From Crossiella cryophila (lineage in GTDB: Bacteria; Actinomycetota; Actinomycetes; Mycobacteriales; Pseudonocardiaceae), in NCBI RefSeq assembly GCF_014204915.1, contig NZ_JACHMH010000001.1:7155501-7219500 (forward strand): a stretch of DNA of 64,000 nt, written 5' to 3'. Below, one piece after another: positions 49,797 to 58,160 of the stretch. Each line of letters begins with the position of its first letter. Position 1 is the first letter of the stretch. The notes beneath the pieces were generated by a model. The model did no database searches. It was not told the DNA's origin and was given only the letters and a program-made list of their open reading frames with translations. The position numbers and the translations under genes are program-made.

Positions 49797-51674
49797 CGCG
49801 AGCGGTGTCCCCCGGGCGGCGCGGATGGCGTTGAGGATGACCAGGACCTCGGCCAGCTCGTGCACGAACACCACGGTGGCCAGACCCAGCACACCGAAGG
49901 CGGCCAACGGGATCAGCACCCCGATGATGGCCAGCGACAGACCCACGTTCTGCAGCATGACGCGGCGGGCATGCCGAGCGTGGGCGAGCAGTTGCGGGAG
50001 GTGGCGGAGGTCCTCGCCCATCAGCGCGACGTCGGCGGTCTCGATGGCCACGTCGGTGCCCATGGCGCCCATGGCGATGCCGACCTCGGCGGTGGCCAGT
50101 GCGGGGGCGTCGTTGACGCCGTCGCCGACCATGGCGATCCGGCGATTGCCACGGAGCCGGTTCACCAGGGCGGCTTTGTCCTCGGGCAGCAGGTCGGCGT
50201 GCACGGTGCTGATCCCGGCCTCGGTGGCCAGTGCGGTCGCGGTGCGGGCGTTGTCGCCGGTGAGCATGGCGACCTCGATGCCGAGCCTGTGCAGCCCGGC
50301 GATGACCTCGGATGCTTCGGCGCGGAGTTCGTCGCGCACGGCGATCGCGCCGAGCAGGATGCCGTCGCGTTCGATGAGCACGACGGTGGCTCCGGCTTCC
50401 TGGAGGCCTTCGACCTCGGTGTGCAGTGGGCCGGGGGCGATCCAGCCCGGTTTGCCCAGGCGCAGGGTGGCGCCGCCGAGTACGCCGTGCAGGCCGTGGC
50501 CGGGGACCGCGGTCACGTCGGTGGCGGCGGGCACCGTGTCCACGGCGGCCAGGATCGCGCGGGCCAGTGGGTGTTCGCTGCGGGCCTCCAGGGCTGCCCC
50601 GGCGGCGAGGATCTGTTCGCGAGTGGCGGATCCGGCGGGGTGCACGGCCACCACGCACGGGCTGTTGCGGGTGAGGGTGCCGGTCTTGTCCAGCGCGACC
50701 ACGCTGATCCGGCCCAGTTCCTCCAGCGCGGCCCCGCCCTTGACCAGCGCGCCCTGTCTGCTGGCCGCGCCGACCGCGGCGACCACGGTGAGCGGGATCG
50801 AGATGGCCAGCGCACACGGTGAGGCGGCGACCAGGACCACCAGCGCCCGTTCCAGCCACAGCAGCGGATCACCCAGCAGCGCGCCGAGTCCGGCGATCAG
50901 CACCGCCAGGATCATGATCGCGGGCACCAGCGGGCGGGCGATCCGGTCGGCCAGGCGTTGCCCGCTGCCCTTGCGGTCCTGGGCCTGCTCGACGATGTGC
51001 ACGATCCGGGCCAGCGAGGAGTCCGCGGCCAGCGCGGTGACCTCAACCTCGATCGCGCCGCCGCCGTTGATCGCCCCGGCGGGCACGACATCGCCGGGCC
51101 CGGCCTCCACCGGCACCGACTCACCGGTGATCGCGGACAGGTCCAGGCTGGTGCGTCCGGCGCGGATCACGCCGTCGGTGGCCGCTCGCCCGCCGGGCCG
51201 CAGCAGCATCCGGTCGCCGAGCACGAGTTCCGCCGGCGCCACCTGGACCTCGGCGTCCGCGCGCAGCACCGAGACGGTCGGCGGCACCAGGTCGAGCAGG
51301 GCCCGCAGGCCGCGGCGGGTGCGCACGACGGCGTAGTGCTCCAGGCCCTCGGCGATGGAGAACAGCACGCCGAGCAACGCGGCCTCGGTGAACTGGCCGA
51401 GCGCGACCGCGCCGATCGCGGCGATGGTCATCAGGGTGCCGACGCCGATCCGGCCACGCACCAGGTCGCGGAGTGCGCCGGGGACGAAGGTGGCCGCGCC
51501 GGTCACGGCGGCGGTCAGCGTCAGCCCGGTGCCGACCGGGTCGTCGCCGATCAGCCGGCCTGCGGCGAGCAGCACCGCGGCGAGCGCGGCCAGCTGGAGT
51601 TCCCTGACCTGCCATAACCGGCCCGGGTCGGCAGCAGGGGCGGCCTCCGAGGGACCACAACACGCGTCGGACAT
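49791..51674 (-). CDS. P1B-type heavy-metal transporting ATPase (Cd/Zn/Pb type)
   Basis: 627 residues. Diagnostic motifs: TGES (actuator), the transmembrane metal site SPCALAISIP, the phosphorylation site DKTGTLT, the SEHPLARAI His-Pro motif and GDGVNDAPALA. The SPC motif groups it with Zn/Cd/Pb exporters. There is no N-terminal HMA domain; only a short Cys pair (SDACCGPSE) precedes the first helices, which might pick up metal. It should pump divalent soft metals out of the cell. The start is 3 bp after the CadC/CmtR-like regulator stop, so expression is under that repressor. Confidence 0.95.
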   Translation of the reverse strand: MSDACCGPSEAAPAADPGRLWQVRELQLAALAAVLLAAGRLIGDDPVGTGLTLTAAVTGAATFVPGALRDLVRGRIGVGTLMTIAAIGAVALGQFTEAALLGVLFSIAEGLEHYAVVRTRRGLRALLDLVPPTVSVLRADAEVQVAPAELVLGDRMLLRPGGRAATDGVIRAGRTSLDLSAITGESVPVEAGPGDVVPAGAINGGGAIEVEVTALAADSSLARIVHIVEQAQDRKGSGQRLADRIARPLVPAIMILAVLIAGLGALLGDPLLWLERALVVLVAASPCALAISIPLTVVAAVGAASRQGALVKGGAALEELGRISVVALDKTGTLTRNSPCVVAVHPAGSATREQILAAGAALEARSEHPLARAILAAVDTVPAATDVTAVPGHGLHGVLGGATLRLGKPGWIAPGPLHTEVEGLQEAGATVVLIERDGILLGAIAVRDELRAEASEVIAGLHRLGIEVAMLTGDNARTATALATEAGISTVHADLLPEDKAALVNRLRGNRRIAMVGDGVNDAPALATAEVGIAMGAMGTDVAIETADVALMGEDLRHLPQLLAHARHARRVMLQNVGLSLAIIGVLIPLAAFGVLGLATVVFVHELAEVLVILNAIRAARGTPLAM

Positions 51675-51677
51675 CGT

Positions 51678-52055
51678 TCAGCCGCGCACGATCGCGGGTG
51701 TGGCCTGGGTGCCGAGCACCGCGCCGACCAGCATCCGGCCACGCTCGGTGAGGGAGTACATGACCAGCCGCCCGTCCCGGCGCGAGCCGACCATCCCGGC
51801 GTGCTTGAGCTGCCGCAGGTGGTGCGAGGTCAGGTTCTGCGCCTGGCCGACCACCCAGGACAGGTCGCACACGCACAGCTCGCCGCCGGAGTACAGCGCG
51901 GCGGCCATGGTCAGCCGGGTCGGATCACCCAGTGCCCGCGCGGCCGCGGCGGCCGGTTCGACCGCGGGCAGGTCGGGCAGGCCGGCCCGGATCTGCTCCG
52001 CGTGCGGCAGGTCAAGGCACAGCAGGTCGCACTCGTCGGCACGGTCTACACTCAC
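51678..52055 (-). CDS. ArsR-family cadmium/lead-responsive repressor (CadC/CmtR type)
   Basis: 125 residues from the GTG at 52053-52055. Cysteines at 9, 13, 61 and 63 (DECDLLCLD; GELCVCDLSWV) have the same spacing as the four Cys of CadC, which bind Cd(II)/Pb(II). The recognition helix is QNLTSHHLRQLKHAGMV. It is the first gene of the ATPase operon. The dyad ATCGAC-N12-GTTGAT (52056-52079) starts right at the GTG, so the transcript may have a very short leader or none. Confidence 0.9.
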   Translation of the reverse strand: MSVDRADECDLLCLDLPHAEQIRAGLPDLPAVEPAAAAARALGDPTRLTMAAALYSGGELCVCDLSWVVGQAQNLTSHHLRQLKHAGMVGSRRDGRLVMYSLTERGRMLVGAVLGTQATPAIVRG

Positions 52056-52079
52056 ATCGACAAACTAACAGACGTTGAT
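52056..52079. promoter_or_regulatory. Candidate CadC/CmtR operator at the start of the ATPase operon
   Basis: ATCGAC and GTTGAT form a dyad with a 12-bp centre and one mismatch. It directly abuts the GTG start of the repressor gene. A promoter must overlap it, which suits repression by metal-free regulator. The site is assigned by position and symmetry only. Confidence 0.45.
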
Positions 52080-52247
52080 ATGACGGGCGAGGGTCGGGAC
52101 GGCGAGGTAGGCTGCCCGCAGGCGAGTTGGGTCGCCTCCGGGTCCGCGGAAAAGGCTGAGCCTGCCCAACGTAGGCGGGTAAACCCTGGTCAACCCACCT
52201 CCTTTCACCCCGTCACGCGGACCACGGGGACATGGAAGGAGGTCGTG

Positions 52248-53630
52248 ATGACGACCGTCCCGCTGCCCGAACGACCCGATCTCGGCCAGCTCCGCAAGCA
52301 GGCCAAACAGCTGCGCCGGGCCACCCCGGACGGCACCCTCGCCGACGCGCAGCGCACGCTGGCCCGCCGGTACGGATTCGCCAGCTGGCCACGCCTGCAA
52401 CGGCACGTCGAGGCCATCAACTCCCGCACCTGGGTCTACACCGAGCCCACCGGCACGGAATCACCCGCGGCCCGCTTCCTTCGCCTGGCCTGCCTGAACT
52501 TCGCCGAGGACGCCCCCGAACGACCGATCGAGGCGGCCCGGTTTCTGCGGCGCCACCCCGAACTGCCCGAAACGAGCGTGGCGGTGGCCGCCGCGTGCGC
52601 CGATGTCCCCGCGCTGCAACGACTTCTGACCGCCGGGGCCTCGGCGACCAAGCCCGCCGCGCCCTTCGACTGGCCGCCACTGATGTACCTCGCCTACGCC
52701 CGCCTCGAGGTGAGCCAGCACAACACCCTGGCCGCGGCGCGGCTGTTGCTGGACGCCGGGGCCGACCCCAACGACGGCCGGTTCTTCCTCGGCCTGCCAA
52801 CGCCTTTCACCGTACTGACCGGCGCGCTGGGCGGCGGCGAGGACGACCAGCCACCGCACCCGCACGGCATCGCCCTGGCCCGCCTGCTCCTGGACGCGGG
52901 CGCCGACCCCAACGACGGGCAGAGCCTGTACAACCGCATGTTCGACGAGCGGGACGACTTCGCCGAACTACTGCTGGAGTTCGGCCTCGGCCAGGGCGAC
53001 GGCGGTCCGTGGCACCGACTGGTGCCCGACCTGCTCGACTCACCAGCGGACATGGTGCGCGGACTGCTGAAGTGGGCGGTCACCCACGACCAGCGGCAGC
53101 GGGTGGCCCTGCTGGCCAGGCACGGCGTCGACGTGGTCAGCCCACTCGCCGACGGCGCCACCCCGCTGGCACACGCACTGCGCAACGGCCACCGCGAGCT
53201 GGCGACGTTGTTGCGCGGCCTGAACGCACCCGAACCGGAGCTGAGTCCCGTGGACGCCTTCGTCGCCGCGGCCCTCGCCGGGGACCGGACCGCGGTCGAA
53301 CACACCCCGGCCCACGTCGTCGAGGCCGCCCGCACCGCCCGGCCGGGTCTCCTGGTCTGGGCCGCGGCGCAACATCGTCCCGAGGCGGTGCGGTTGTTGG
53401 TGGACAAGGGGTTTGACGTCAACGCACGCGGGCGTGGCGATATGCCGCTGGAACACCCGTGGCAGACGGCGCTGCACACCGCGATCCAGGTCGGCGACAC
53501 CGAGGTGGTCCGGTTGTTGCTGGAGCTGGGCGCGGATCCCGGCATCCGCGACCGCAACTTCGACGGCGACGCCAGGTCGTGGGCGGAGCACTTCGGCCGC
53601 ACCGAGGTGCTCGAACTGCTCGGCGGGTAA
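52248..53630 (+). CDS. Ankyrin-repeat protein
   Basis: 460 residues. The ATG at 52248 has a strong AAGGAGG site 6 bp before it; the frame is open further upstream but that part lies over the regulator gene. The N-terminal 60 residues (PERPDLGQLRKQAKQLRRA, then RYGFASWPRLQRHVEAI) are a recurrent leader of actinomycete ankyrin proteins. Ankyrin units follow, e.g. ARLLLDAGADPNDG twice (near 165 and 215), VRLLVDKGFDVNARG and VRLLLELGADPGIRD near the end. A protein-binding role is likely. Target and function are unknown and there is no signal peptide. It is not clearly part of the metal operons on either side. Confidence 0.85.
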   Translation: MTTVPLPERPDLGQLRKQAKQLRRATPDGTLADAQRTLARRYGFASWPRLQRHVEAINSRTWVYTEPTGTESPAARFLRLACLNFAEDAPERPIEAARFLRRHPELPETSVAVAAACADVPALQRLLTAGASATKPAAPFDWPPLMYLAYARLEVSQHNTLAAARLLLDAGADPNDGRFFLGLPTPFTVLTGALGGGEDDQPPHPHGIALARLLLDAGADPNDGQSLYNRMFDERDDFAELLLEFGLGQGDGGPWHRLVPDLLDSPADMVRGLLKWAVTHDQRQRVALLARHGVDVVSPLADGATPLAHALRNGHRELATLLRGLNAPEPELSPVDAFVAAALAGDRTAVEHTPAHVVEAARTARPGLLVWAAAQHRPEAVRLLVDKGFDVNARGRGDMPLEHPWQTALHTAIQVGDTEVVRLLLELGADPGIRDRNFDGDARSWAEHFGRTEVLELLGG

Positions 53631-53647
53631 CCCGGACCGTGCACTTG

Positions 53648-53667
53648 CCCTGTACCCGGGTACAGGG
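53648..53667. promoter_or_regulatory. MerR-type operator: perfect 20-bp palindrome CCCTGTACCCGGGTACAGGG
   Basis: The palindrome lies between a -35-like TTGCCC (53645-53650) and a -10-like ATGCTG (53671-53676), a 20-bp spacer. Overlong 19-20 bp spacers with a central dyad are the hallmark of MerR-activated promoters. It is 12-15 bp before the MerR start. Confidence 0.8.
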
Positions 53668-53678
53668 TTCATGCTGAG

Positions 53679-54089
53679 GTGGTGCGTACCGGAGAGCTGG
53701 CGGAACAGGCCGGGGTGAACCCGCAGACACTGCGGTACTACGAGCGCCGCGGCCTGTTGGCCCCGCCGCGGCGCTCGACCTCGGGCTATCGGGAGTACCC
53801 ACCGGAAGCCCTGTCCCGGCTGCGGTTCATCAAACGCGCCCAGGCACTGGGGTTCACCCTGGACGAGACCGAGGAGCTGTTGCACCTGGCCGACGGCGGG
53901 CCCGCGTCCTGCGACAGCGCACGGACGCTGGCCACCGCCCGGCTGACCGACATCGAGGCCAGGGTGGCCGACCTGACCAGGATGCGGGACTCGCTGAGCG
54001 ACCTGGTCACCCGGTGCGATCTACCCCGCCGCGACCGCGCCTGCGGGCTGCTGCACACCCTGGGTGAACAGACCGGAGAAGCCCGATGA
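53679..54089 (+). CDS. merR: MerR-family mercury-responsive regulator
   Basis: 136 residues. The N-terminal HTH (GELAEQAGVNPQTLRYYERRGLL) is typical of MerR. Three cysteines have spacing C-x34-C-x8-C (in ASCDSA, TRCDLP and RACGLL), exactly that of Cys82, Cys117 and Cys126, the Hg(II) site of Tn501-type MerR. So mercury is the probable inducer. Starts at GTG 53679 or the adjacent GTG 53682 are both possible. It overlaps the merB start by ATGA. Confidence 0.92.
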   Translation: MVRTGELAEQAGVNPQTLRYYERRGLLAPPRRSTSGYREYPPEALSRLRFIKRAQALGFTLDETEELLHLADGGPASCDSARTLATARLTDIEARVADLTRMRDSLSDLVTRCDLPRRDRACGLLHTLGEQTGEAR

Positions 54090-55033
54090 AGTTGCGGATC
54101 CTGACCGTCCCGGACTGCCCGAACCTCGCCCCGCTCAAGGAGAACCTGGCGGCGGCACTCCTCGGGCGCACGGACGTCACCGTCACCGCCGAGGTCGTCA
54201 GCACCGTCGACCAGGCCACCCGCACCGGCATGCGGGGCTCGCCAACCCTGCTGGTCGACGGCGTCGACCCCTTCGCCAACCCCGGCCAGCCACCCAGCGT
54301 GTCCTGCCGCCTCTACCGCGACGAGCACGGCAATCCCAGCGGTGCGCCAACCTCGTCCCAACTCCGCGCCGCCCTCGCCCCGACCGGCGACACCACCTCC
54401 CCGGCGACGGACCTGCAGAGGTGGCGCGCCCGCACCAGCCCGACCGACCCGGTCGACCGCGCGGTGCACCAGGCGATCCTGCACGCCTTCGCCGGCACCG
54501 GCCAACCCCCGTCTCCCGAACGGCTGCAACGGATCGCGGCGGCCAACAACACCACCGCGGACCCGATCCTGCGGCGCCTGCACGACCTGGACGCGGTCCG
54601 GCTCGACCCGGCCGGGGCGATCCGGGTCGCCTACCCGTTCTCCGCGACCCCGACCCGCCACCAGGTCCGGCTCGCCACCGGCCGGACGGTGTCCGCCATG
54701 TGCGCCATCGACGCCCTCGGCGTACCCGCGATGCTCGGCATGGACGCGACCATCACCTCCCGCGACCCGGTCACCGACGAGCCGGTGACCATCACCATCC
54801 ACAATGGACAGTACAGCTGGGAACCGGAGACCGCGGTCGTGTTCGCCGGCGCGGCCGCCGGCGCCGGACCGTCAGTGGACTTCTGCTGCCACCACCTCAA
54901 CGCCTTCACCGGCCCCGCCAGCGCGCACCGCTGGATGAGCCGGCATCCCGGCGTTCCCGGCGAACTCCTCGACACCGCCACCGCCGAACGCCTGGGCCGC
55001 CACCTCTTCGGCGCCCTGCTCCAACAGCACTGA
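54086..55033 (+). CDS. merB: Organomercurial lyase (MerB) with N-terminal redoxin-like domain
   Basis: 315 residues. The C-terminal part (about 115-300) is MerB: Cys206 and Asp209 in MCAIDALGVPAML and the pair Cys267/Cys268 in DFCCHHLNAF match the catalytic Cys96, Asp99 and Cys159 of the E. coli plasmid enzyme. MerB cleaves C-Hg bonds to release Hg(II). Residues 1-95 are an extra domain with thioredoxin/glutaredoxin-like pattern (LRILTVPDCPN at 3-13, GMRGSPTLLVDG at 48-59) and one Cys at 11 instead of a CxxC. It may bind Hg or dock a reductant; this is inference. Its start overlaps the merR stop (ATGA). No merA is present in the window. Confidence 0.92.
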   Translation: MKLRILTVPDCPNLAPLKENLAAALLGRTDVTVTAEVVSTVDQATRTGMRGSPTLLVDGVDPFANPGQPPSVSCRLYRDEHGNPSGAPTSSQLRAALAPTGDTTSPATDLQRWRARTSPTDPVDRAVHQAILHAFAGTGQPPSPERLQRIAAANNTTADPILRRLHDLDAVRLDPAGAIRVAYPFSATPTRHQVRLATGRTVSAMCAIDALGVPAMLGMDATITSRDPVTDEPVTITIHNGQYSWEPETAVVFAGAAAGAGPSVDFCCHHLNAFTGPASAHRWMSRHPGVPGELLDTATAERLGRHLFGALLQQH

Positions 55034-55086
55034 TCGAGCGGTCACCACGCGTTGCGCACCGGCTGGGCCGCAGACCGGCGCCGTTC

Positions 55087-55731
55087 TCAGATCAGGGCGG
55101 GCGTGCCGGTCTCGATGAACGCGGTGCGCGCGGCCACCGCCACCGCGTGGTCGGCGAACCGCTCGTAGTACCGGCTGAGCAGACTGGCGTCCACGGCGGC
55201 GGGAATCCCGAAGGCCCAGCGGTGCCCGATCACCTGGAACAGCGAGCGGTGCAGCTCGTTCATCTCCGCGTCCGCGGCATCCAGGGTGCGGACCAGGACC
55301 GGATCCCGTTCCCGCACCACCTTTCCGGTGGTTCCGGCCATCCGGACCGCGATCGAACCCATGAGCTGGAACCGGGAGCGCAACGGCGCGGGCAGCACCG
55401 GGTCCGGGTGCCTGCGCAGCACGGCCAGCGCGACGTGGTGGGCCAGATCCCCCATCCGCTCCACGTGTTCGGCCGAGCGCAACACGGTCACGATCACCCG
55501 CAGATCCCTGGCCACCGGCGATTGCAGGGCCAGCAGCGTCTGCGCGTCCTGCTCGATCCGGGTCCTGGTCTGGTTGACGATCACGTCGTCGGCGACCACC
55601 CCTTCGGCCAGCCGCGCGTCCCCGGTGGCCAGTGAGTCGGTGGCGCGACTCATGGCGACGGCGGTCAGATCGCACATCCGGGCGAGCTGGAGCACCAGCA
55701 CGTCCAGCCGGTGGTGGAACGAATCCCGCAT
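55087..55731 (-). CDS. phoU: Phosphate transport system regulator PhoU
   Basis: 214 residues, the usual PhoU length, all helical with two repeats of the PhoU fold. Typical segments are LDVLVLQLARMCDLTAVAMS, then VIVTVLRSAEHVERMGDLAHHVA and YYERFADHAVAVAARTAFIE; the latter two carry the metal-binding E/D-x-x-x-D pattern. PhoU links Pst phosphate uptake to the PhoR/PhoP two-component system. No pst genes are adjacent here. It converges on merB. Confidence 0.93.
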   Translation of the reverse strand: MRDSFHHRLDVLVLQLARMCDLTAVAMSRATDSLATGDARLAEGVVADDVIVNQTRTRIEQDAQTLLALQSPVARDLRVIVTVLRSAEHVERMGDLAHHVALAVLRRHPDPVLPAPLRSRFQLMGSIAVRMAGTTGKVVRERDPVLVRTLDAADAEMNELHRSLFQVIGHRWAFGIPAAVDASLLSRYYERFADHAVAVAARTAFIETGTPALI

Positions 55732-55867
55732 GGGTCACGCCTTTCGAGGTCATCGGCCGTGACCTCGATGCAATCCGGTCCGCCGACGCCAGGCAAGATG
55801 TGGCGGGCCGAACTTACGCGTTCCTTCCGCCGCACCGGTTGTCGGTGTCCTTTGGGATCATGTCCGC

Positions 55868-56365
55868 ATGGATTTCCACCTCGACCCACCCACCGGCGTC
55901 GGCCCGCTGCGGATCGGCATGCCCCGGCGGGAGGCGAACACCGCGCTGGACTCGCTCCGGGATCCCACCGCGCTCTCGCCATCGGACCGGCCGGGGCAGC
56001 ACATCTTCCGGCCGAGCGGCCTGATGATCAGCATCCACTGCCTGCACGACCAGCTCCAGGCCGTCGAACTGGCCCGGCCGACGGACCCGGGCGACCGGGT
56101 GCTCTTCCACGACGTGGACGTCTTCGCCCTGCCGGCCCGCGAGGTGGTCGGCCGTCTGCGTGCGCACACCACGATCGAAGCCGATGAGGACGATGACGCC
56201 GCATTCCTCGCCCCGGACCTGCTGTTGAGCTTCTGGCGTCCGTTCGAGGCCGACGACGACCCGGCGGAGGAGCAGGGCCACTACTTCACCACGGTGCTGC
56301 TGGCCCGGCCCGGTTACTACGACACGCCCGCGGAGGCCGAGGAACGGCTCAGCCGGAACTCCTAG
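55868..56365 (+). CDS. Hypothetical protein
   Basis: 165 residues, acidic, not recognised. It starts MDFHLDPPTGVGPLRIGMPR and contains an acidic patch EADEDDD. No signal peptide, membrane segment or metal motif is visible. The 5' neighbour is the divergent phoU (136 bp away) and the 3' neighbour is the heptamer repeat. The beginning resembles a pattern common in small actinomycete proteins of unknown function, but no family is assigned. Confidence 0.7.
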   Translation: MDFHLDPPTGVGPLRIGMPRREANTALDSLRDPTALSPSDRPGQHIFRPSGLMISIHCLHDQLQAVELARPTDPGDRVLFHDVDVFALPAREVVGRLRAHTTIEADEDDDAAFLAPDLLLSFWRPFEADDDPAEEQGHYFTTVLLARPGYYDTPAEAEERLSRNS

Positions 56366-56453
56366 ACTGTCGCTGATGGACGGCGGAGGGACACGATGCG
56401 GTGAAGGGTCAATCATCGCTGCCGCCAACCGTTCCGCCGACGGTAAGATGGTC

Positions 56454-56592
56454 GAGCCGGGAGCCGGGAGCCGGGAGCCGGGAGCCGGGAGCCGGGAGCC
56501 GGGAGCCGGGAGCCGGGAGCCGGGAGCCGGGAGCCGGGAGCCGGGAGCCGGGAGCCGGGAGCCGGGAGCCGGGAGCCGGGAGCCGGGAGCCG
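56454..56592. repeat. Perfect heptanucleotide tandem repeat (GAGCCGG), 19 copies plus 6 bp
   Basis: The unit GAGCCGG runs from 56454 to 56586 without error, followed by GAGCCG at 56587-56592. Seven is not a multiple of three, so each gain or loss of a unit changes the reading frame. In any frame the 21-bp period translates as repeats of a seven-residue unit such as REPGAGS. An ATG at 56448-56450 lies 6 bp before the repeat and enters it directly. Confidence 0.98.
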
Positions 56593-56659
56593 TTGGGACA
56601 CCCTGCACCCCGAGCGTGAAGTCCTTGTCCTCGCCCGCAATCCCGCCGTCCTCAACCGC

Positions 56660-58156
56660 ATGTGGGACGTCCTCCCCCTGCTGCTGACCGACCGCCGGAT
56701 CTCCGTGACCTTCGCCATCGACCACGGTTCCGCCTTCTCCCACCGCATCCGCGACCACCTCGCCCAGGCCGGCGCCCGCACCCTGGACTGGGAAACCGCC
56801 ATCACCCGGCGCTACGACCTCGCCCTGGCCGCCAGCGACAACGGCGACCTGCATCGCGTCCGCGCCCCGCTGATCCTGCTGCCGCACGGCATCGGCTACC
56901 ACCGCCGCTCCCCCGGCGACCCCACCTCGATCTCCGGACTCCGCCGCTCCGCCCTGGTTCGCCGCAACCGGATCATCCCCAACACCCTGGTGGTCGCACA
57001 CGATCACCAGCTCGCGGTGATCGCCTCGGTCGAACCCCGGCTGCTGCCAAGGACACTCGTGGCCGGGGATCCATGCCTGGACCGCATCCACCGCAGCGAG
57101 CACCTCCGACCCGCGTACCGGACCGCGTTGGGCGCCGACCGGCGGGAACTCGTCCTGCTCTGCTCAACCTGGGGCAAGAACTCGCTTTTCGGCGCCTGCA
57201 CCGACCTGCCCGCGCGGCTCCTCGCGGCCCTGCCCGCGGATCGCTTCCGCTGCGCGCTGGTGCTGCATCCCAACGTGTGGACCCAGCACGGCGCCCTCCG
57301 GATCAACGCCCTGCTCCGCCGCGCCACCGACGCGGGCCTGCTGGTCGTCCCACCCGAGCAGGGCTGGCAGGCCGCAATCGTGGCGGCTTCGCTGGTGATC
57401 TCCGACCATGGCTCGCTGACCAGCTACAGCCTCGGTGCGGGCCGACCACTGCTACTGGCCACCGACGGCGGTCCCGAGGTCGTGCCCGGCTCGCCACTGG
57501 ATCACCTGCGTAGCCGAGTTCCCTTGCTACGACTGGACAAACCCCTCGCCGCGCAGATCGAGCAGGCCCTGATACCCAACCCGGATTCCGCCGTCGACGC
57601 GGCGGCGATCTTCGCCAGGACCGGGCAGTCCGCGGCCATCCTGCGCACCCGGATGTACACGGTGCTGGACCTGCCGGAGCCAGCCTGGCAGGCCCGCCCC
57701 GATCCCCTGCCCACCCCCGAGATCACCCTGACCGAGCCAGACGCACTCCGCGTCCAGATCGACGGCACGACCACCCTGACCATGCGCCGATTCCCAGTCG
57801 TACTAGGCGAACCGGAGCCGCCCGGTCACCTGGCGGTCAGCGAGCACGCCACCGACCCGGAACTCCTGGAACGGGCCGCGGTCGTGTGGAGCGCGACCCG
57901 GCACGAGCACCCGGCGGACGCGGACGAGTGGGGCGCGGCGACCCTCCGGCGCTGGCCCGGCGCCCAGCTCGCGGTGACCGAGGTCGAGCCCGGTGCGATC
58001 GTGGCCTTCCGCCGCAACGGCGACCGCGTCACCGTCCAGGCCACCGTGCCGCGATCGGTGGCCGGATCCGCGCTGTACCACTGGATCCTGCACGGACAGC
58101 CGAGCGTGGAGCTGGCCATCGAGGCGGGCGCGAACTCGGGTGTGCTGCGCTGGTAG
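56660..58156 (+). CDS. Glycerophosphotransferase/glycosyltransferase-like protein, 5' end set by the heptamer repeat
   Basis: 498 residues from the ATG at 56660. The coding sense clearly extends upstream in frame to 56588 ([20 protein letters not shown]), so the true start is further 5'. A TAA at 56444 closes that frame and no start codon follows before 56660. Candidate starts before the repeat (ATG 56448; GTG 56401 with GGAGGG) are in other frames at the present copy number. The body has a GT-B or CDP-glycerol glycerophosphotransferase-like layout: LVLHPNVWTQHG in the middle and VISDHGSLTSYSLGAGRPLLL near 245-265. Function is unknown; a sugar- or polyol-phosphate transfer is possible. Confidence 0.75.
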   Translation: MWDVLPLLLTDRRISVTFAIDHGSAFSHRIRDHLAQAGARTLDWETAITRRYDLALAASDNGDLHRVRAPLILLPHGIGYHRRSPGDPTSISGLRRSALVRRNRIIPNTLVVAHDHQLAVIASVEPRLLPRTLVAGDPCLDRIHRSEHLRPAYRTALGADRRELVLLCSTWGKNSLFGACTDLPARLLAALPADRFRCALVLHPNVWTQHGALRINALLRRATDAGLLVVPPEQGWQAAIVAASLVISDHGSLTSYSLGAGRPLLLATDGGPEVVPGSPLDHLRSRVPLLRLDKPLAAQIEQALIPNPDSAVDAAAIFARTGQSAAILRTRMYTVLDLPEPAWQARPDPLPTPEITLTEPDALRVQIDGTTTLTMRRFPVVLGEPEPPGHLAVSEHATDPELLERAAVVWSATRHEHPADADEWGAATLRRWPGAQLAVTEVEPGAIVAFRRNGDRVTVQATVPRSVAGSALYHWILHGQPSVELAIEAGANSGVLRW

Positions 58157-58160
58157 CCGG

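Noticed and set aside
56454-56592. CRISPR array
   Set aside because: The unit is seven bases with no spacers; the 43178-43300 repeats likewise lack unique spacers. No cas genes are present.
55814-57103. Minus-strand open frame crossing the heptamer repeat (LPAPGSR repeats)
   Set aside because: It overlaps two better-supported genes on the plus strand and shows no family motif; openness across the repeat is a by-product of the repeat.
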